Positions 27,467 to 36,694 of a DNA stretch of 64,000 nt are shown one piece after another (position 1 is the stretch's first letter; each line of letters begins with the position of its first letter). Position numbers and translations under genes: made by a program. The DNA is from Azospirillum sp. RU38E (lineage in GTDB: Bacteria; Pseudomonadota; Alphaproteobacteria; Azospirillales; Azospirillaceae), in contig NZ_FZOI01000009.1 of assembly GCF_900188385.1 (NCBI RefSeq), forward strand, positions 1 to 64,000, in the 5' to 3' direction. The notes below the pieces were generated by a model. The model saw nothing but the letters and a program-made list of their open reading frames with translations, ran no database searches and was not told where the DNA came from.

Positions 27467-28960
27467 ATGAGCAATCCCGTTTCCGGTACTGAACCCCCCA
27501 ACCGGCTGTTGGCCGGAATGCTGGGAACGAACGACATTATTTTCATGATCCTGGCCTGTGCCGCACCGATGGGCGTGCTGGCGGGGATCATTCCGCTGGC
27601 CTTCGCCTTCGGCAACGGCGCCGGGATGCCGGGGACGCAGTTGGGCATCTGCGCCGTGATGCTGCTGTTCGCCGTGGGTTATGTGCGGATGATGCCGCAT
27701 GTGAAAAATGCCGGTGCCTTTTATGCCTATATCGCCGTCAGCCTGAACAAGGAGACGGGGATTGCCGCCGCCTATACGGCGGTGGTGGCCTATATCTGCG
27801 CCGGCACCTCCACCCTGGGCGCCATGGCCTTTTTTGCCTCGGACTTTCTGCACAGCATGTTCGGCATCAGCAGCCGCTGGGAAATCTGGGCCGCCATTGC
27901 CATGGTGGCCATCGCCTGGCTCGGCTATCGCAAGATCACCATGGCCGCCAAGGTGCTGACGGTGGCGCTGTTGCTGGAAGTGGGGCTGATCCTGCTGATC
28001 GACGTGCTGATCCTTTATGACCGGGGCTTTGCCGGGCTGGATTTCAGCAGCTTCACGCCTTCCACCATCTTCGCCCCCGGCCTGGGCATCGGGGTGATCT
28101 ACGCCATCAACGGCTGTATCGGGTTTGAAGCGACGGCGATCTATCAGGAAGAGGCCAAGAACCGCAAGGTCACCATTCCCCGCGCCACCTATGGCGCGGT
28201 GCTGGTGCTGGGCAGCTTCTATGTGCTGTCCTCCTGGTGTCTGGTGCTGGCGGTCACGCCAGAGAAGATACAGGCGGTGGCGGCGGCCGATCCCGGCCGC
28301 CTCGTCTCCGGTATCGCGGCCCAGCATCTGGGGGAATTCGGGCGTAATGCGCTGAACCTGCTGACCGTCACCAGCCTGTTCGCCGCTGCCTTGGGCTTTT
28401 TCAACAATATCACCCGCTACATGTACGCCCTGTCACGCGACGGGCTGTTGCCGGCCCCGCTGGGCCGGGCGCATCCGGTGCATGGTTCGCCCTATATGGC
28501 CTGCATCCTGTTGACCGTGATCTTTTCCGCCATCGTCGGGATGTTTGCCCTGGCAGGGCTGGACCCGCTGCTGAACCTCGCCACCAGCCTTTCTTCCATG
28601 GGGGCGGTCGGGCTGGAGATTTTGCTGACGGTGACTTCACTGTCCATCCCGGTCTATTTCGCCCGTCGCCATGAATATTCGCTGGGCAAGACCTTGTCGC
28701 CCCTGATCGGCGGCCTGCTGATTGCGGTGGCAACCTATCTGTCGCTGGAAAACTATTCCGCACTGACCGGCACCGATCTGGCGACCGTCAACCGGTTGCC
28801 GTTCCTGTTCGTGGCGGTGGCCATCATCGGCCTGGCCCACGGCACCTATTTGCGCAAATTCCGCCCGGCCACCTATCGCCGGGTCGGCTCAACCCAGGTC
28901 GAGGAAGGCCGCAGCGCCGACACGGCGGTGGGCGATACGGCCAAGACAGCAACAGCCTGA
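27467..28960 (+). CDS. APC-superfamily amino acid/amine permease
   Basis: Inner-membrane transporter of 497 residues with about twelve helices. The N-terminal LGTNDIIFMILACAAPMGVLAG matches the substrate-binding unwound helix 1 region of APC proteins. Further conserved parts are the GFEATAIYQEEAKNRK stretch near 225 and the TRYMYALSRDGLLP motif near 320. It probably imports an amino acid or amine by proton symport. It is followed 67 bases later by an aldehyde dehydrogenase in the same direction and preceded by operator element A, which fits an amine-catabolism transcript. Confidence 0.9.
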   Translation: MSNPVSGTEPPNRLLAGMLGTNDIIFMILACAAPMGVLAGIIPLAFAFGNGAGMPGTQLGICAVMLLFAVGYVRMMPHVKNAGAFYAYIAVSLNKETGIAAAYTAVVAYICAGTSTLGAMAFFASDFLHSMFGISSRWEIWAAIAMVAIAWLGYRKITMAAKVLTVALLLEVGLILLIDVLILYDRGFAGLDFSSFTPSTIFAPGLGIGVIYAINGCIGFEATAIYQEEAKNRKVTIPRATYGAVLVLGSFYVLSSWCLVLAVTPEKIQAVAAADPGRLVSGIAAQHLGEFGRNALNLLTVTSLFAAALGFFNNITRYMYALSRDGLLPAPLGRAHPVHGSPYMACILLTVIFSAIVGMFALAGLDPLLNLATSLSSMGAVGLEILLTVTSLSIPVYFARRHEYSLGKTLSPLIGGLLIAVATYLSLENYSALTGTDLATVNRLPFLFVAVAIIGLAHGTYLRKFRPATYRRVGSTQVEEGRSADTAVGDTAKTATA

Positions 28961-29027
28961 TGCCCACCCCGCCGGCAGGGCCAAAGGGCCAGGGCGGGTG
29001 CGGCCAATGAACATTGTGGAGTGAGAG

Positions 29028-30563
29028 ATGACCCAATCCGCCCAAAACCGCGCGCCCGATGACCCTGCGACACCCCATCCCCTGCCGCGGCTGCCCCGTG
29101 GCCTGCCGCTGATCGACGGGCAACTGGTGGAACCGCTGCGGCCGGACCGCATGGTCGATACGATCGACCCGTCCACCGGCCGGGTGATCACCCAGCTTCA
29201 CGCCTGCACCATTGACGATGTCGACCGCGCGGTACAGGCGGCACATCGGTGTTTTGAAAGCCGGGAATGGCGCACCATGCGGCCGCTGGATCGCGGCCGC
29301 CTGCTGGAACGGCTGGCCCTGCTGGTGGAGGAACACCGGGAGGAACTGGCCCGGCTGGAGGCGCTGGACAGCGGCAAGCTGCTCAACGTCACCCGCGCCA
29401 TCGACCTGCAATTCACCATTGACGGGCTGCGTTATTACGCCGGCTGGGCCTCCAAAATCGCCGGGGAATATGTCAGCCATTCGCCGCTGGTGCCGGAGGA
29501 TGCGGTTTACCGTGCCTATACCCAGCGCCGGCCGGTCGGCGTTGTCGCCGGTATCACGCCCTGGAACTTCCCCATTGGCCAGGCGATCCAGAAAATCGCA
29601 CCGGCCATCGCCTTTGGCTGCACCGTGGTGCTGAAACCGGCGCTGGAAACCTCGCTGACGGCGCTGCGCCTGGGGGAATTGATCCTGGAAGCCGGGTTCC
29701 CCGCCGGTGCCGTGAATATCATCACCGGCCACGGGCCGGAAATTGGCACGGCCCTGGTCAACCACCCGCTGGTGCGCAAGATCGCCTTCACCGGCTCCAC
29801 CGTCACCGGCCAGAACATCCTGGCCTCGGCCGCCCAGACCATGAAGCGGGTCACGCTGGAACTGGGCGGCAAGTCGCCGGCCATCATTCTGGCCGATGCC
29901 GATCTGGACCGGGCCATTCCGGGGGCAGCGGCGGCCATCTTCGCCAATTCCGGGCAGATTTGCACCGCCGGTTCCCGCCTGCTGATCGAAGCCCCGATCT
30001 ATGACAAGGTGATGGAAGGGGTGTGCGACATCGCCCGCAACCTGAAACTGGGCTCCGCCTTCGATCCCGCCACCCAGATGGGGCCGCTGATTTCCGCCCG
30101 CCACCGCAGCCGGGTGGCCGCCATGGTGGAAGCCGGGTTGGCCGAAGGGGCTAGTGCCGTGGCAGGCGGCTGCCCAGGGGAGGGGGATGGCTGGTTCTAC
30201 AAGCCCACCGTGCTGGCCGGTGTCTCATCCCAGATGTCGGTGATGCAGGAGGAGATTTTTGGACCTGTGGTCTGCGCCGTGCGGGTGGATGATGCGGCCG
30301 ATATCGTGCGCATGGCCAATGACACGCCCTTTGGGCTGGCCGCCAGCATCTGGACGCGCGACCTGGACCGCGCGCATCTGCTGGCTGAGCGGATCGATGC
30401 CGGCACGGTTTGGCTGAACACTCATAATGTGCTGGATCTGGCCATGCCCTTCGGCGGGCACAAGCTGTCGGGCCTGGGGCATGAATTCGGCAACGAGGCG
30501 ATGAAATCCTTCACCGAGCCGAAGGCCGTCTGTATGCGGCTGGAAGCGCGCGGGCTGGTCTGA
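29028..30563 (+). CDS. NAD(P)-dependent aldehyde dehydrogenase (second copy)
   Basis: Cytosolic enzyme of 511 residues. It shows TPWNFPIGQAIQKIAPA near 177, FTGSTVTGQN near 254, the general-base Glu278 in LELGGKSP, and the nucleophile Cys312 in GQICTAGSR. A C-terminal MPFGGHKLSGLGHE-like stretch is present (here AMPFGGHKLSGLG). It is only distantly like the ALDH at 7707. With the permease upstream and the DAO oxidoreductase downstream (opposite strand), the aldehyde is probably the product of amine oxidation. Substrate is not determined. Confidence 0.93.
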   Translation: MTQSAQNRAPDDPATPHPLPRLPRGLPLIDGQLVEPLRPDRMVDTIDPSTGRVITQLHACTIDDVDRAVQAAHRCFESREWRTMRPLDRGRLLERLALLVEEHREELARLEALDSGKLLNVTRAIDLQFTIDGLRYYAGWASKIAGEYVSHSPLVPEDAVYRAYTQRRPVGVVAGITPWNFPIGQAIQKIAPAIAFGCTVVLKPALETSLTALRLGELILEAGFPAGAVNIITGHGPEIGTALVNHPLVRKIAFTGSTVTGQNILASAAQTMKRVTLELGGKSPAIILADADLDRAIPGAAAAIFANSGQICTAGSRLLIEAPIYDKVMEGVCDIARNLKLGSAFDPATQMGPLISARHRSRVAAMVEAGLAEGASAVAGGCPGEGDGWFYKPTVLAGVSSQMSVMQEEIFGPVVCAVRVDDAADIVRMANDTPFGLAASIWTRDLDRAHLLAERIDAGTVWLNTHNVLDLAMPFGGHKLSGLGHEFGNEAMKSFTEPKAVCMRLEARGLV

Positions 30564-30595
30564 AGCATAGATGTTAAGTTAGTTACTTGCCCCTT

Positions 30596-30692
30596 CCGTG
30601 CCTCCCCCGCGAAAGCGGGGGTCCAGGGGCCAAGAGCGCCCACCATTGTTCTTGTGGCCCCTGGGTCCCCGCTTTCGCGGGGAAGGCACGGG
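30596..30692. repeat. Intergenic inverted repeat between convergent genes
   Basis: Left arm CCGTGCCTCCCCCGCGAAAG with GCGGGGGTCCAGGGGCC (30596-30631) pairs with GGCCCCTGGGTCCCCGC and TTTCGCGGGGAAGGCACGGG (30656-30692). The same family occurs at 58246-58336 with very similar arms. Such elements typically sit at gene ends and may act as bidirectional terminators or stabilise mRNA 3' ends. Confidence 0.85.
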
Positions 30693-30761
30693 AGAAACTC
30701 AGCGCATAGGGGCACAGGCGGCGTTGGCAATCGGGGCAGCAGACAGGCCGCCCCTTCCCTG

Positions 30762-32069
30762 TCAGAACCGGTCCAGCCGATAGTGCGTCGGGTCCAGCGC
30801 GGGCGGCGCACCCGTCACCAGATCGGCCGCCAATTGCCCAGCGGCCGGGCCGATGCCGAACCCGTGACCGGAAAAGCCCGATGCCAGCACCAGCCCCGGT
30901 ATCTTTGCCACCGGGCTGATCACCGGCAGGGAATCCGGCGTCACATCGATCATCCCACCCCAGGCCTGGGCCACCTCCGCCTGCTTGAAGGTTGGCCATG
31001 CGGCCACCAGATTGCGCATCGCCTCGTCATTCAGGCCCTGATTAACGGGCGGGTCCATGGTGCGGACCCGTTCAAACGGGGACAGGTCAGAGGCCCCCCA
31101 ACGCCGGGGCAGTGCCAGATCGTCCCGGAATTCCCGGCCCAGCGCCACCCGCAGATTGCGCCACTGCGCCAGCAGCGTGGACAGATAGCGCGGGCCGATC
31201 AGCAGATGATCCAACGTCAGCGGTGCGAACAGGGCGCCCCGCTGGGTGATGGTGTAGCCCCCATCATGGCGCTTGCGGAAGGAGAAATCCGGCGCGCCAA
31301 CGGCGATGTCGCACGGCCCCTCCATCGGTGCCGTGCGCAGGACGGAGGCCACCAGCGGCAGGGTCAGCAGGCTGACACCGAGATTGCCCAGGAAGCGCCG
31401 CGACCAGACGCCGCCGGCCAGAATGACCTGCCCGCAGCGGATTTCCCCCCGCTCCGTCACCACACCGCTGACGGCACCCGCACTCAGCGACAGGGTGCGC
31501 ACGGCGCAATTTTCAACGATCACCGCCCCTTTCGCCAGGGCCGCCTTGGCAATGGCGCTGGCGGCCAGGGTTGGCTCCGCCCGTCCGTCGGACGGGGTAT
31601 GGATGCCGCCAACCCAGCTCCCCACCCCGCCCGGCACCAGGGAGGCGATCTGGCGCGGGCTCAACAGGCGGCTGTCCAGCCCGGCCCCCGCAACAGAGGC
31701 CAGCCAGGCCTCATGCTTGGTCATTTCGGCATCGGTGCGGGCGATATAAAGGATGCCGGCCTGCCGGAAGCCGCAATCATGGCCGATCCGCGCGGGCATT
31801 TCCGCCCATAGCCGATCGGCCATCTGGGCCATTGGCAAATCCGGCACAGAGCGCAGCATCTTGCGGACCCAGCCGAGATTGCGGGACGATTGCTCCCCCG
31901 CAATGCGGCCTTTTTCCAGTACCACCACCGGGATGCCGCGCTCCGCCAGGGTCAGGGCGGCGGACAGCCCGATAATGCCGCCCCCGATGATGACGACGCT
32001 GGTGGCCGCTGGAAAGCCGGGGGAGGTTTCAACAGGCGTGATGTCAGGTGCCGCCATTTCGGGTGCCAT
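30762..32069 (-). CDS. FAD-dependent oxidoreductase of the DAO family
   Basis: Protein of 435 residues. The dinucleotide-binding IIGGGIIGLSAALTLAERG is at residues 27-45, with the ribose-binding acid in VVVLEKG. The C-terminal FAD-contacting GFSGHGFGIGPAAGQ is near residue 400. The ILAGGVWSRRFLG stretch is also typical of D-amino-acid dehydrogenases and glycine/sarcosine oxidases. It would oxidise an amine or amino acid C-N bond to an imine. The nearby RidA-like and cyclodeaminase-like genes fit imine handling. The gene is separated from RidA by a terminator-like hairpin, so it may be transcribed on its own. Confidence 0.9.
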   Translation of the reverse strand: MAPEMAAPDITPVETSPGFPAATSVVIIGGGIIGLSAALTLAERGIPVVVLEKGRIAGEQSSRNLGWVRKMLRSVPDLPMAQMADRLWAEMPARIGHDCGFRQAGILYIARTDAEMTKHEAWLASVAGAGLDSRLLSPRQIASLVPGGVGSWVGGIHTPSDGRAEPTLAASAIAKAALAKGAVIVENCAVRTLSLSAGAVSGVVTERGEIRCGQVILAGGVWSRRFLGNLGVSLLTLPLVASVLRTAPMEGPCDIAVGAPDFSFRKRHDGGYTITQRGALFAPLTLDHLLIGPRYLSTLLAQWRNLRVALGREFRDDLALPRRWGASDLSPFERVRTMDPPVNQGLNDEAMRNLVAAWPTFKQAEVAQAWGGMIDVTPDSLPVISPVAKIPGLVLASGFSGHGFGIGPAAGQLAADLVTGAPPALDPTHYRLDRF

Positions 32070-32090
32070 TCTTGTGTTTCTTGAAACCGG

Positions 32091-32122
32091 AAAACGCCCC
32101 CCTTTTCGTGAAAAGGGGGGCG
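32091..32122 (-). terminator. Intrinsic terminator after the RidA-like gene
   Basis: CGCCCCCCTTTT (32095-32106) and AAAAGGGGGGCG (32111-32122) form a perfect 12-bp stem with a four-base loop. On the minus strand it is followed by TTTTCC. It lies seven bases past the RidA-like stop and 22 bases before the start of the DAO gene, so read-through into the latter would be reduced. Confidence 0.8.
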
Positions 32123-32128
32123 TGCGCC

Positions 32129-32551
32129 TTACAGGGAAATCAGCAGTTCCTTGACCGCGGCTTTTGAGGCACCGCGCCAGGCGGTGACCTCGATCTCCAC
32201 CTTGTAATATTGGGCGCCCAACGGCGGGCAGGTCATGGTCAAGGTGGGGTTGATGCCGCGCATCCGCTCGCCATAGGCGGTCATCACCGTTTCAACATCG
32301 TCCGGAAACTGCACGAAGACGCGGGCCGCCACCACATCGGCCAGCACCGCCCCCACGGAGGCTAATGCCCCCTCAATATTGTTGAGCGCCTGATGCAATT
32401 GCTCCACCGGGTCCGCCGACATTTCCTTGGTTCGGGGATTGCGGCCGGCCGTGTTGGAGACGAAAATCAGATCATTGACGGCGACAAGGCGGGAGTAGCT
32501 GCCATGTTCCTCAAACTTGTTGCCGGTCTTTACCTTGATGATATCGGTCAT
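32129..32551 (-). CDS. RidA (YjgF/YER057c/UK114) family protein lacking the deaminase arginine
   Basis: Protein of 140 residues with the chorismate-mutase-like trimeric fold of the family, seen in DLIFVSNTAGRNPRTKE, QLHQALNNIEGALASVGA and VVAARVFV. RidA enzymes hydrolyse reactive enamines and imines through a conserved arginine before the last strand. Here the aligned position falls in NPTLTMTCPPLG with no arginine, so it is an Rid4-7-like member and not a proven imine deaminase. It starts after GAGAGAG and lies 43 bases downstream of the cyclodeaminase-like gene. Confidence 0.87.
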   Translation of the reverse strand: MTDIIKVKTGNKFEEHGSYSRLVAVNDLIFVSNTAGRNPRTKEMSADPVEQLHQALNNIEGALASVGAVLADVVAARVFVQFPDDVETVMTAYGERMRGINPTLTMTCPPLGAQYYKVEIEVTAWRGASKAAVKELLISL

Positions 32552-32594
32552 TTTTCTCTCTCAGACGGGTATTGAATATTGGGGAACGACAGCC

Positions 32595-33734
32595 TCAGCG
32601 CAGGGCGGGCACGTCCCACAGGTTCAGCTTCACGCCGATATTGTTGGCCAGGGCGTTGCGATAGACCTGCGTGCCCCAGGCAACGTCTTCCACCGCCATG
32701 CCGCCGACCGACAGGATGATGATTTCATCATCATTGCGGCGGCCCGGTGCATCGCCGGCCGCGATGCGGCCCAGATCTTCCAACTGGTTGCGGTCGATCC
32801 GGCCTTCATCGACCAGATCGAAGAAGCGCACACCCACGGCCGGAATGATCTTGTGCACCGGCTTGGGATGTTCGGCCTGATAGGTTTCGTAAATGCCCGT
32901 GAAATCCAACACCTTGCGGATTTCCGGCGCTTCCATGCCCGCATCGATGTTGCAAGGGGCCGGCATGGCCAGAAAGGTGCCAGGCCGCACCCATTCCCGC
33001 TTCACCGTCGGATAGATCGACGGGTCACCGGTGGCGACGGAAGCGCAGAACGTGACGATATCGCAATCGCGCACCACCTGTTCATCCGTCTCCACCACCT
33101 GCACGTTGGTGATTTGCGGATAAGTCTGGGCCATCCAGTCGCGGAAGGCATCGACATTCTGCTGTCCCCGCCCCTTCAGCTTCACCGTGTCGATGCCAGG
33201 GCAGACGGCCATGAAGGCAGCGAGTGAGGTCCGGGCCATCACGCCCGGCCCCAGAATGCCGACAACCCGGCTGTCCTTGCGCGCCAGATGCCGCGCCCCC
33301 ACCCCCGGTACTGCGCCGGTGCGATAGGCCGACAGCAGGTTGGCCGACATCAGCGCCAGCGGCGCCCCCGTATCCGCGTCATTCAGGATGAACATCAAGA
33401 TGGACCGCGGCAGGCCCTTGGTACGGTTTTCAATGTTGGAGCCGTACCATTTCATGCCCGCCGTGTGGAAATTCCCGCCCAGATAGGCCGGCATGGCCAT
33501 GAAACGCCGGTCGGCCGTCTGCTTGGGCATGTTGGGAAAGGGTGATTCTTCCGGGAAGATCACGATGGCGCCGTGGGAATTGCTGTCCGGCCCCGCCATG
33601 CGGTAATCACCGGCGTGCAGCAGGCGGAACATCTCCTCCATCGTGTCGACGCAGGCCGCCATATCGGTCACGCCGGCCCGGATCATGTCCGGCTCGGAAA
33701 GGTAGATGAAATCGATCTTGGGCAGGGTGCTCAT
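32595..33734 (-). CDS. Ornithine cyclodeaminase/mu-crystallin family protein (tyramine oxidase subunit B-like)
   Basis: Protein of 379 residues with an NAD-binding Rossmann domain (VVGILGPGVMARTSLAAF, about residues 160-178) and a substrate domain containing MAMPAYLGG and GMKWYGSN. The family includes ornithine cyclodeaminase, ketimine reductases and alanine dehydrogenases; this long variant is usually annotated as tyramine oxidase subunit B. It starts at 33734 after AGGTTGG. A longer reading frame upstream runs into the divergent AraC leader. It probably reduces or releases a cyclic or open imine formed by the oxidase nearby, an inference from context. Confidence 0.88.
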   Translation of the reverse strand: MSTLPKIDFIYLSEPDMIRAGVTDMAACVDTMEEMFRLLHAGDYRMAGPDSNSHGAIVIFPEESPFPNMPKQTADRRFMAMPAYLGGNFHTAGMKWYGSNIENRTKGLPRSILMFILNDADTGAPLALMSANLLSAYRTGAVPGVGARHLARKDSRVVGILGPGVMARTSLAAFMAVCPGIDTVKLKGRGQQNVDAFRDWMAQTYPQITNVQVVETDEQVVRDCDIVTFCASVATGDPSIYPTVKREWVRPGTFLAMPAPCNIDAGMEAPEIRKVLDFTGIYETYQAEHPKPVHKIIPAVGVRFFDLVDEGRIDRNQLEDLGRIAAGDAPGRRNDDEIIILSVGGMAVEDVAWGTQVYRNALANNIGVKLNLWDVPALR

Positions 33735-33914
33735 GGGTCCAACCTGATAGGGAACATGGGTGCAGCGGCGGCCCGGCGCGCGCCGACGGCGCGCAGGCAC
33801 GGGGGGCAACAATCCTGTGCGGACGAACAGCAGTTTCGTCCGCGCATGGTTGTGTGTAAATTGCAGGTCGGGACCACTGCTTTGCAGAATCGGTCAGGAA
33901 AGGTCTTGCGTCGA

Positions 33915-34982
33915 ATGCCGAAAAGCCGAGCGCCATCGGATCAGGAAAGCAGCGCCACCAGCAACCCGCCAACCATCAGGGCACTGTTTCTCACTGCCCT
34001 GCTGAATGTGCTGTCCGATATGGATGGGCGGATTGATCCGCTGTTGCGCGAACATGGGTTTTTCCTGTCCCAACTTGATACGCCCTATGAGCGGGTGCCG
34101 CTGCACCGCTATGTGGCGCTGCTGGAACATGCGGCCGCCAAGCTGGATCGGCCTGATCTGGGGCTGGAAATGGGCCTGTCCTTCGGGCTGGCCGATCTGG
34201 GGCCGTTTTATGCGCTGTTGCGGGCATCGGGGACGGTGCGGGGCGCACTGGATTATCTGGCTACCTTCCAGTCGCGCCTGCAAAGCCGCACCCTGTTCGA
34301 CAGCCATATCGGCCCCGATTGCACCACCTACAGCTATCGGATTGAGGATGCCGATATCTGGCCCCGGCGCCAGGATGCCGAATTTGCCATTTCCGGCTAT
34401 GCGCATCTGGTCCGCCAGCTCAGTTCCGCCCGCTGGGCGCCGGTATCGGTGCAGTTCGAACATGCCATCACCGGACGGGAGGAGACGTTGGCCCGCTTCT
34501 TCCGTGCCCCGGTGAGCGGCAGCCAGGTGGCCAACGGGCTGACCATCCGCAATGAGGATCTCGACCGGCCCTTCGCCAGCGCCATTCCATCGGAAGACCA
34601 GAAGCTGAAGAGCATCCTGGAATGGCATCTGCTGGACCTGATGGGGCCGGACAGCAAACCGGCGGAAGGGCTGGCCGCCTTGACCAAGGATATCATCAGC
34701 CGCCGGCTGGGCCGTACCCATGTCGATTGCGCCGCCGCGGCGGCGGAGCTGAAACTCTCCGAACGGTCCCTGCGCCGGCGCCTGATGGAGGAAGGAACCT
34801 CCTTCCGGCTGCTGTTGCAGGAGGCGCGGCAGGAGCGGGCCCGGCTGATCCTGGGCAGCCCCGACCTGCCGCTGTCAGTGGCGGCCGAACAGTTGGGTTA
34901 TTCCGACACCGCCACCTTTTCCCGCGCCTTCAAGGATTGGACCGGGATGCCGCCCGGCCGCTATTCCCGCAATTCACGATAA
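33915..34982 (+). CDS. AraC-family regulator with arabinose-operon-like (OruR-type) N-terminal domain
   Basis: Regulator of 355 residues. The N-terminal effector domain has the FLTALLNVLSDMDGRIDPLL and LLEHAAAKLDRPDLGLEMG features of OruR/ArgR-like AraC proteins. The C-terminal HTH_18 domain carries AAAELKLSERSLRRRLMEEG and VAAEQLGYSDTATFSRAFKD, with GMPPGRYS at the end. I chose the ATG at 33915 (GGAAAGG upstream); the frame is open for 114 codons further but that overlaps the divergent gene. It is transcribed away from the cyclodeaminase/RidA pair, so it probably controls them. Confidence 0.92.
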   Translation: MPKSRAPSDQESSATSNPPTIRALFLTALLNVLSDMDGRIDPLLREHGFFLSQLDTPYERVPLHRYVALLEHAAAKLDRPDLGLEMGLSFGLADLGPFYALLRASGTVRGALDYLATFQSRLQSRTLFDSHIGPDCTTYSYRIEDADIWPRRQDAEFAISGYAHLVRQLSSARWAPVSVQFEHAITGREETLARFFRAPVSGSQVANGLTIRNEDLDRPFASAIPSEDQKLKSILEWHLLDLMGPDSKPAEGLAALTKDIISRRLGRTHVDCAAAAAELKLSERSLRRRLMEEGTSFRLLLQEARQERARLILGSPDLPLSVAAEQLGYSDTATFSRAFKDWTGMPPGRYSRNSR

Positions 34983-35213
34983 GCGGATGCCCCGGACGGG
35001 CAGCAGAATTTTTCGACCATTCGTTACGTATGCCAAACATTTTCTGAACAAATACAACCCTTCCTGCTAGGTTGGGAGACAAGGGTATTCGGCCCGCCGC
35101 CTCTGCTTTTTCAGAGGGCAGCCGCAGCGTCAAAAACCTGCTGCGGACAGCACAGCCCCTTGGGGCGGCCGGACAAAAAAAAGCCGAATGAAGAATAGAC
35201 GGAGCAGGAAGGC

Positions 35214-36476
35214 ATGAATCCCCCGCAGTCAGACGAGGTGTCCGCGTCGGCGGACAGCTTCGCGGAAGAGGTGATCAAGGTCCGGGCCGAGTTGACAAAC
35301 GCACGCTCGGCCACGTTGTTGCAACTTTTCAACTTTCTGGTGGAGCGATCCCAGGACGAACGCGCCCCGAAGGAAATTGAAATCGCGCTGGCCGTGTTCG
35401 GCCGCGACGGGGCGGGTGATACGGCCGCGTCGCTGGATTCCGGGGTGCGGGTCTATGTGCACCGGCTGCGCAAGCGGTTGGGCGATTTCTATGCCGGGAA
35501 GACCGGCGCGAAACTGGAAATCCCCAAGGGCGAATACCGGATCATCCTGGTGACACCGGCCGAGGCGGTGCCGTTTGAACAGCCCACCGAAGAACCGGCA
35601 CCACCCCCGGTCCCGCAGAGGGCCGCGACCCTTTCCTTTGCCAGCCTGCTCGCCATCCTGCTGGTGCTGATATCCGGCAGCTTCGGGCTCTGGCTGCTCT
35701 GGTCCAGCGTGCGGGTGGAACCGCTGGGCCATAAATTGCGGGCCACCGCCTTCTGGCAGCCCTTGGGCACCGGCCCGGCCCATGTGGTTGTCGGCGACAC
35801 ATTTCTGATCGGCGAAACGGAGGATCAGCGCGATATCCAGCGCATGGTGCTGGAACCGGGCATCCGGTCGCGGGAAAATCTGGGCAGCTATCTGCAAACC
35901 CATCCAGAGGCATTCTACCGGCTGTATGATCTGGACCTGAATTTTGCACCGGTCGGCACGACGGTGGCCGCCTGGGATGTGCAAAACGCCATTGGGCGTT
36001 TCCGCGCCAACAGCAGCGGCCATGTGCCGCTGATCCCCGCCTCCAAACTGGGGGCAGAGATGCTGGACAATGCGAACATCATCTATGTCGGGCGTTTCGC
36101 CAACCTGGGCCGTGTGGCCCCGCTGCTGGCGCAGATATCCGGTATCCAGCCGGGGGAGGCCTATAATGTCCTGACGGACCTTCCGTCCGGCAAGCGGTTC
36201 GTCGCCACGATTGACCCCGGCCAGCCCGGCGGGCAGGTCGATTATGGCTATATTGCCAGCCTGGTGACGCCGCTGGGCCAGCGCATCTTCATCGTTGCCG
36301 GCATTGGCGACACGGCGGTGCGCAACATGGCGGCCCTGGTCGGCAATCCCGAACAATTGCGCAGCCTGGAAGCCGAAGCCGGCATCCATGGCAATTATGA
36401 AGCGCTGTTTGAGATCAAGGCCACCGGCGATCTGGCGCTGAGCCGGAACAGCCTGCTGGTCCGGTCGATCCGCTGA
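35214..36476 (+). CDS. Membrane-anchored winged-helix (ToxR-like) protein, copy 1
   Basis: Protein of 420 residues. A cytosolic DNA-binding domain occupies residues about 20-112 (LQLFNFLVERSQ, KEIEIALAVFG, GVRVYVHRLRKRLG, IPKGEYRI) and has the OmpR/ToxR-type winged-helix layout with the recognition helix RVYVHRLRKRL. It is followed by a Pro-rich linker, one transmembrane helix (about 139-163) and a roughly 250-residue periplasmic domain without cofactor motifs. This is a one-component membrane regulator design. It shares domain order and motifs with the protein at 52390. A hairpin lies about 40 bases after the stop (36515-36534). Signal and targets are unknown. Confidence 0.8.
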   Translation: MNPPQSDEVSASADSFAEEVIKVRAELTNARSATLLQLFNFLVERSQDERAPKEIEIALAVFGRDGAGDTAASLDSGVRVYVHRLRKRLGDFYAGKTGAKLEIPKGEYRIILVTPAEAVPFEQPTEEPAPPPVPQRAATLSFASLLAILLVLISGSFGLWLLWSSVRVEPLGHKLRATAFWQPLGTGPAHVVVGDTFLIGETEDQRDIQRMVLEPGIRSRENLGSYLQTHPEAFYRLYDLDLNFAPVGTTVAAWDVQNAIGRFRANSSGHVPLIPASKLGAEMLDNANIIYVGRFANLGRVAPLLAQISGIQPGEAYNVLTDLPSGKRFVATIDPGQPGGQVDYGYIASLVTPLGQRIFIVAGIGDTAVRNMAALVGNPEQLRSLEAEAGIHGNYEALFEIKATGDLALSRNSLLVRSIR

Positions 36477-36562
36477 CGAGAAAAAGCATCGTCGAAAGGG
36501 GCTTTTTTGGCGTCGCTGCCGGGTTGACCGGCAGCAAGCCGCTTGGCTATTTTGCCAATTTG

Positions 36563-36582
36563 CTTTAAACATAAACTATCCA
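36563..36582 (-). promoter_or_regulatory. Operator-like element E upstream of marR
   Basis: Read on the minus strand, GGATAGTTTATGTTTAAAG matches the core of elements A-D at most positions (GGATATTTTATGCTTAAA in element C). It lies 113 bases before the MarR start. Its location makes autoregulation by the MarR protein a reasonable inference. Confidence 0.5.
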
Positions 36583-36694
36583 CCGGGGAGAGGCCGGACG
36601 GATCAACCTGTCTGGTTCCTGGCGCTTGGGCTGGCACCGGATGCTGGTCCATGCCGAACCTTCCCCACGCCACCAGTAACCAACAAGAATACGC

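Noticed and set aside
30596-30692. Possible CRISPR or tandem repeat
   Set aside because: Only one pair of inverted arms is present, with no regular spacers; it is an intergenic palindrome.
33573-33914. N-terminal extension of the AraC regulator
   Set aside because: Runs antisense into the cyclodeaminase-like gene; a good ribosome site precedes the ATG at 33915.
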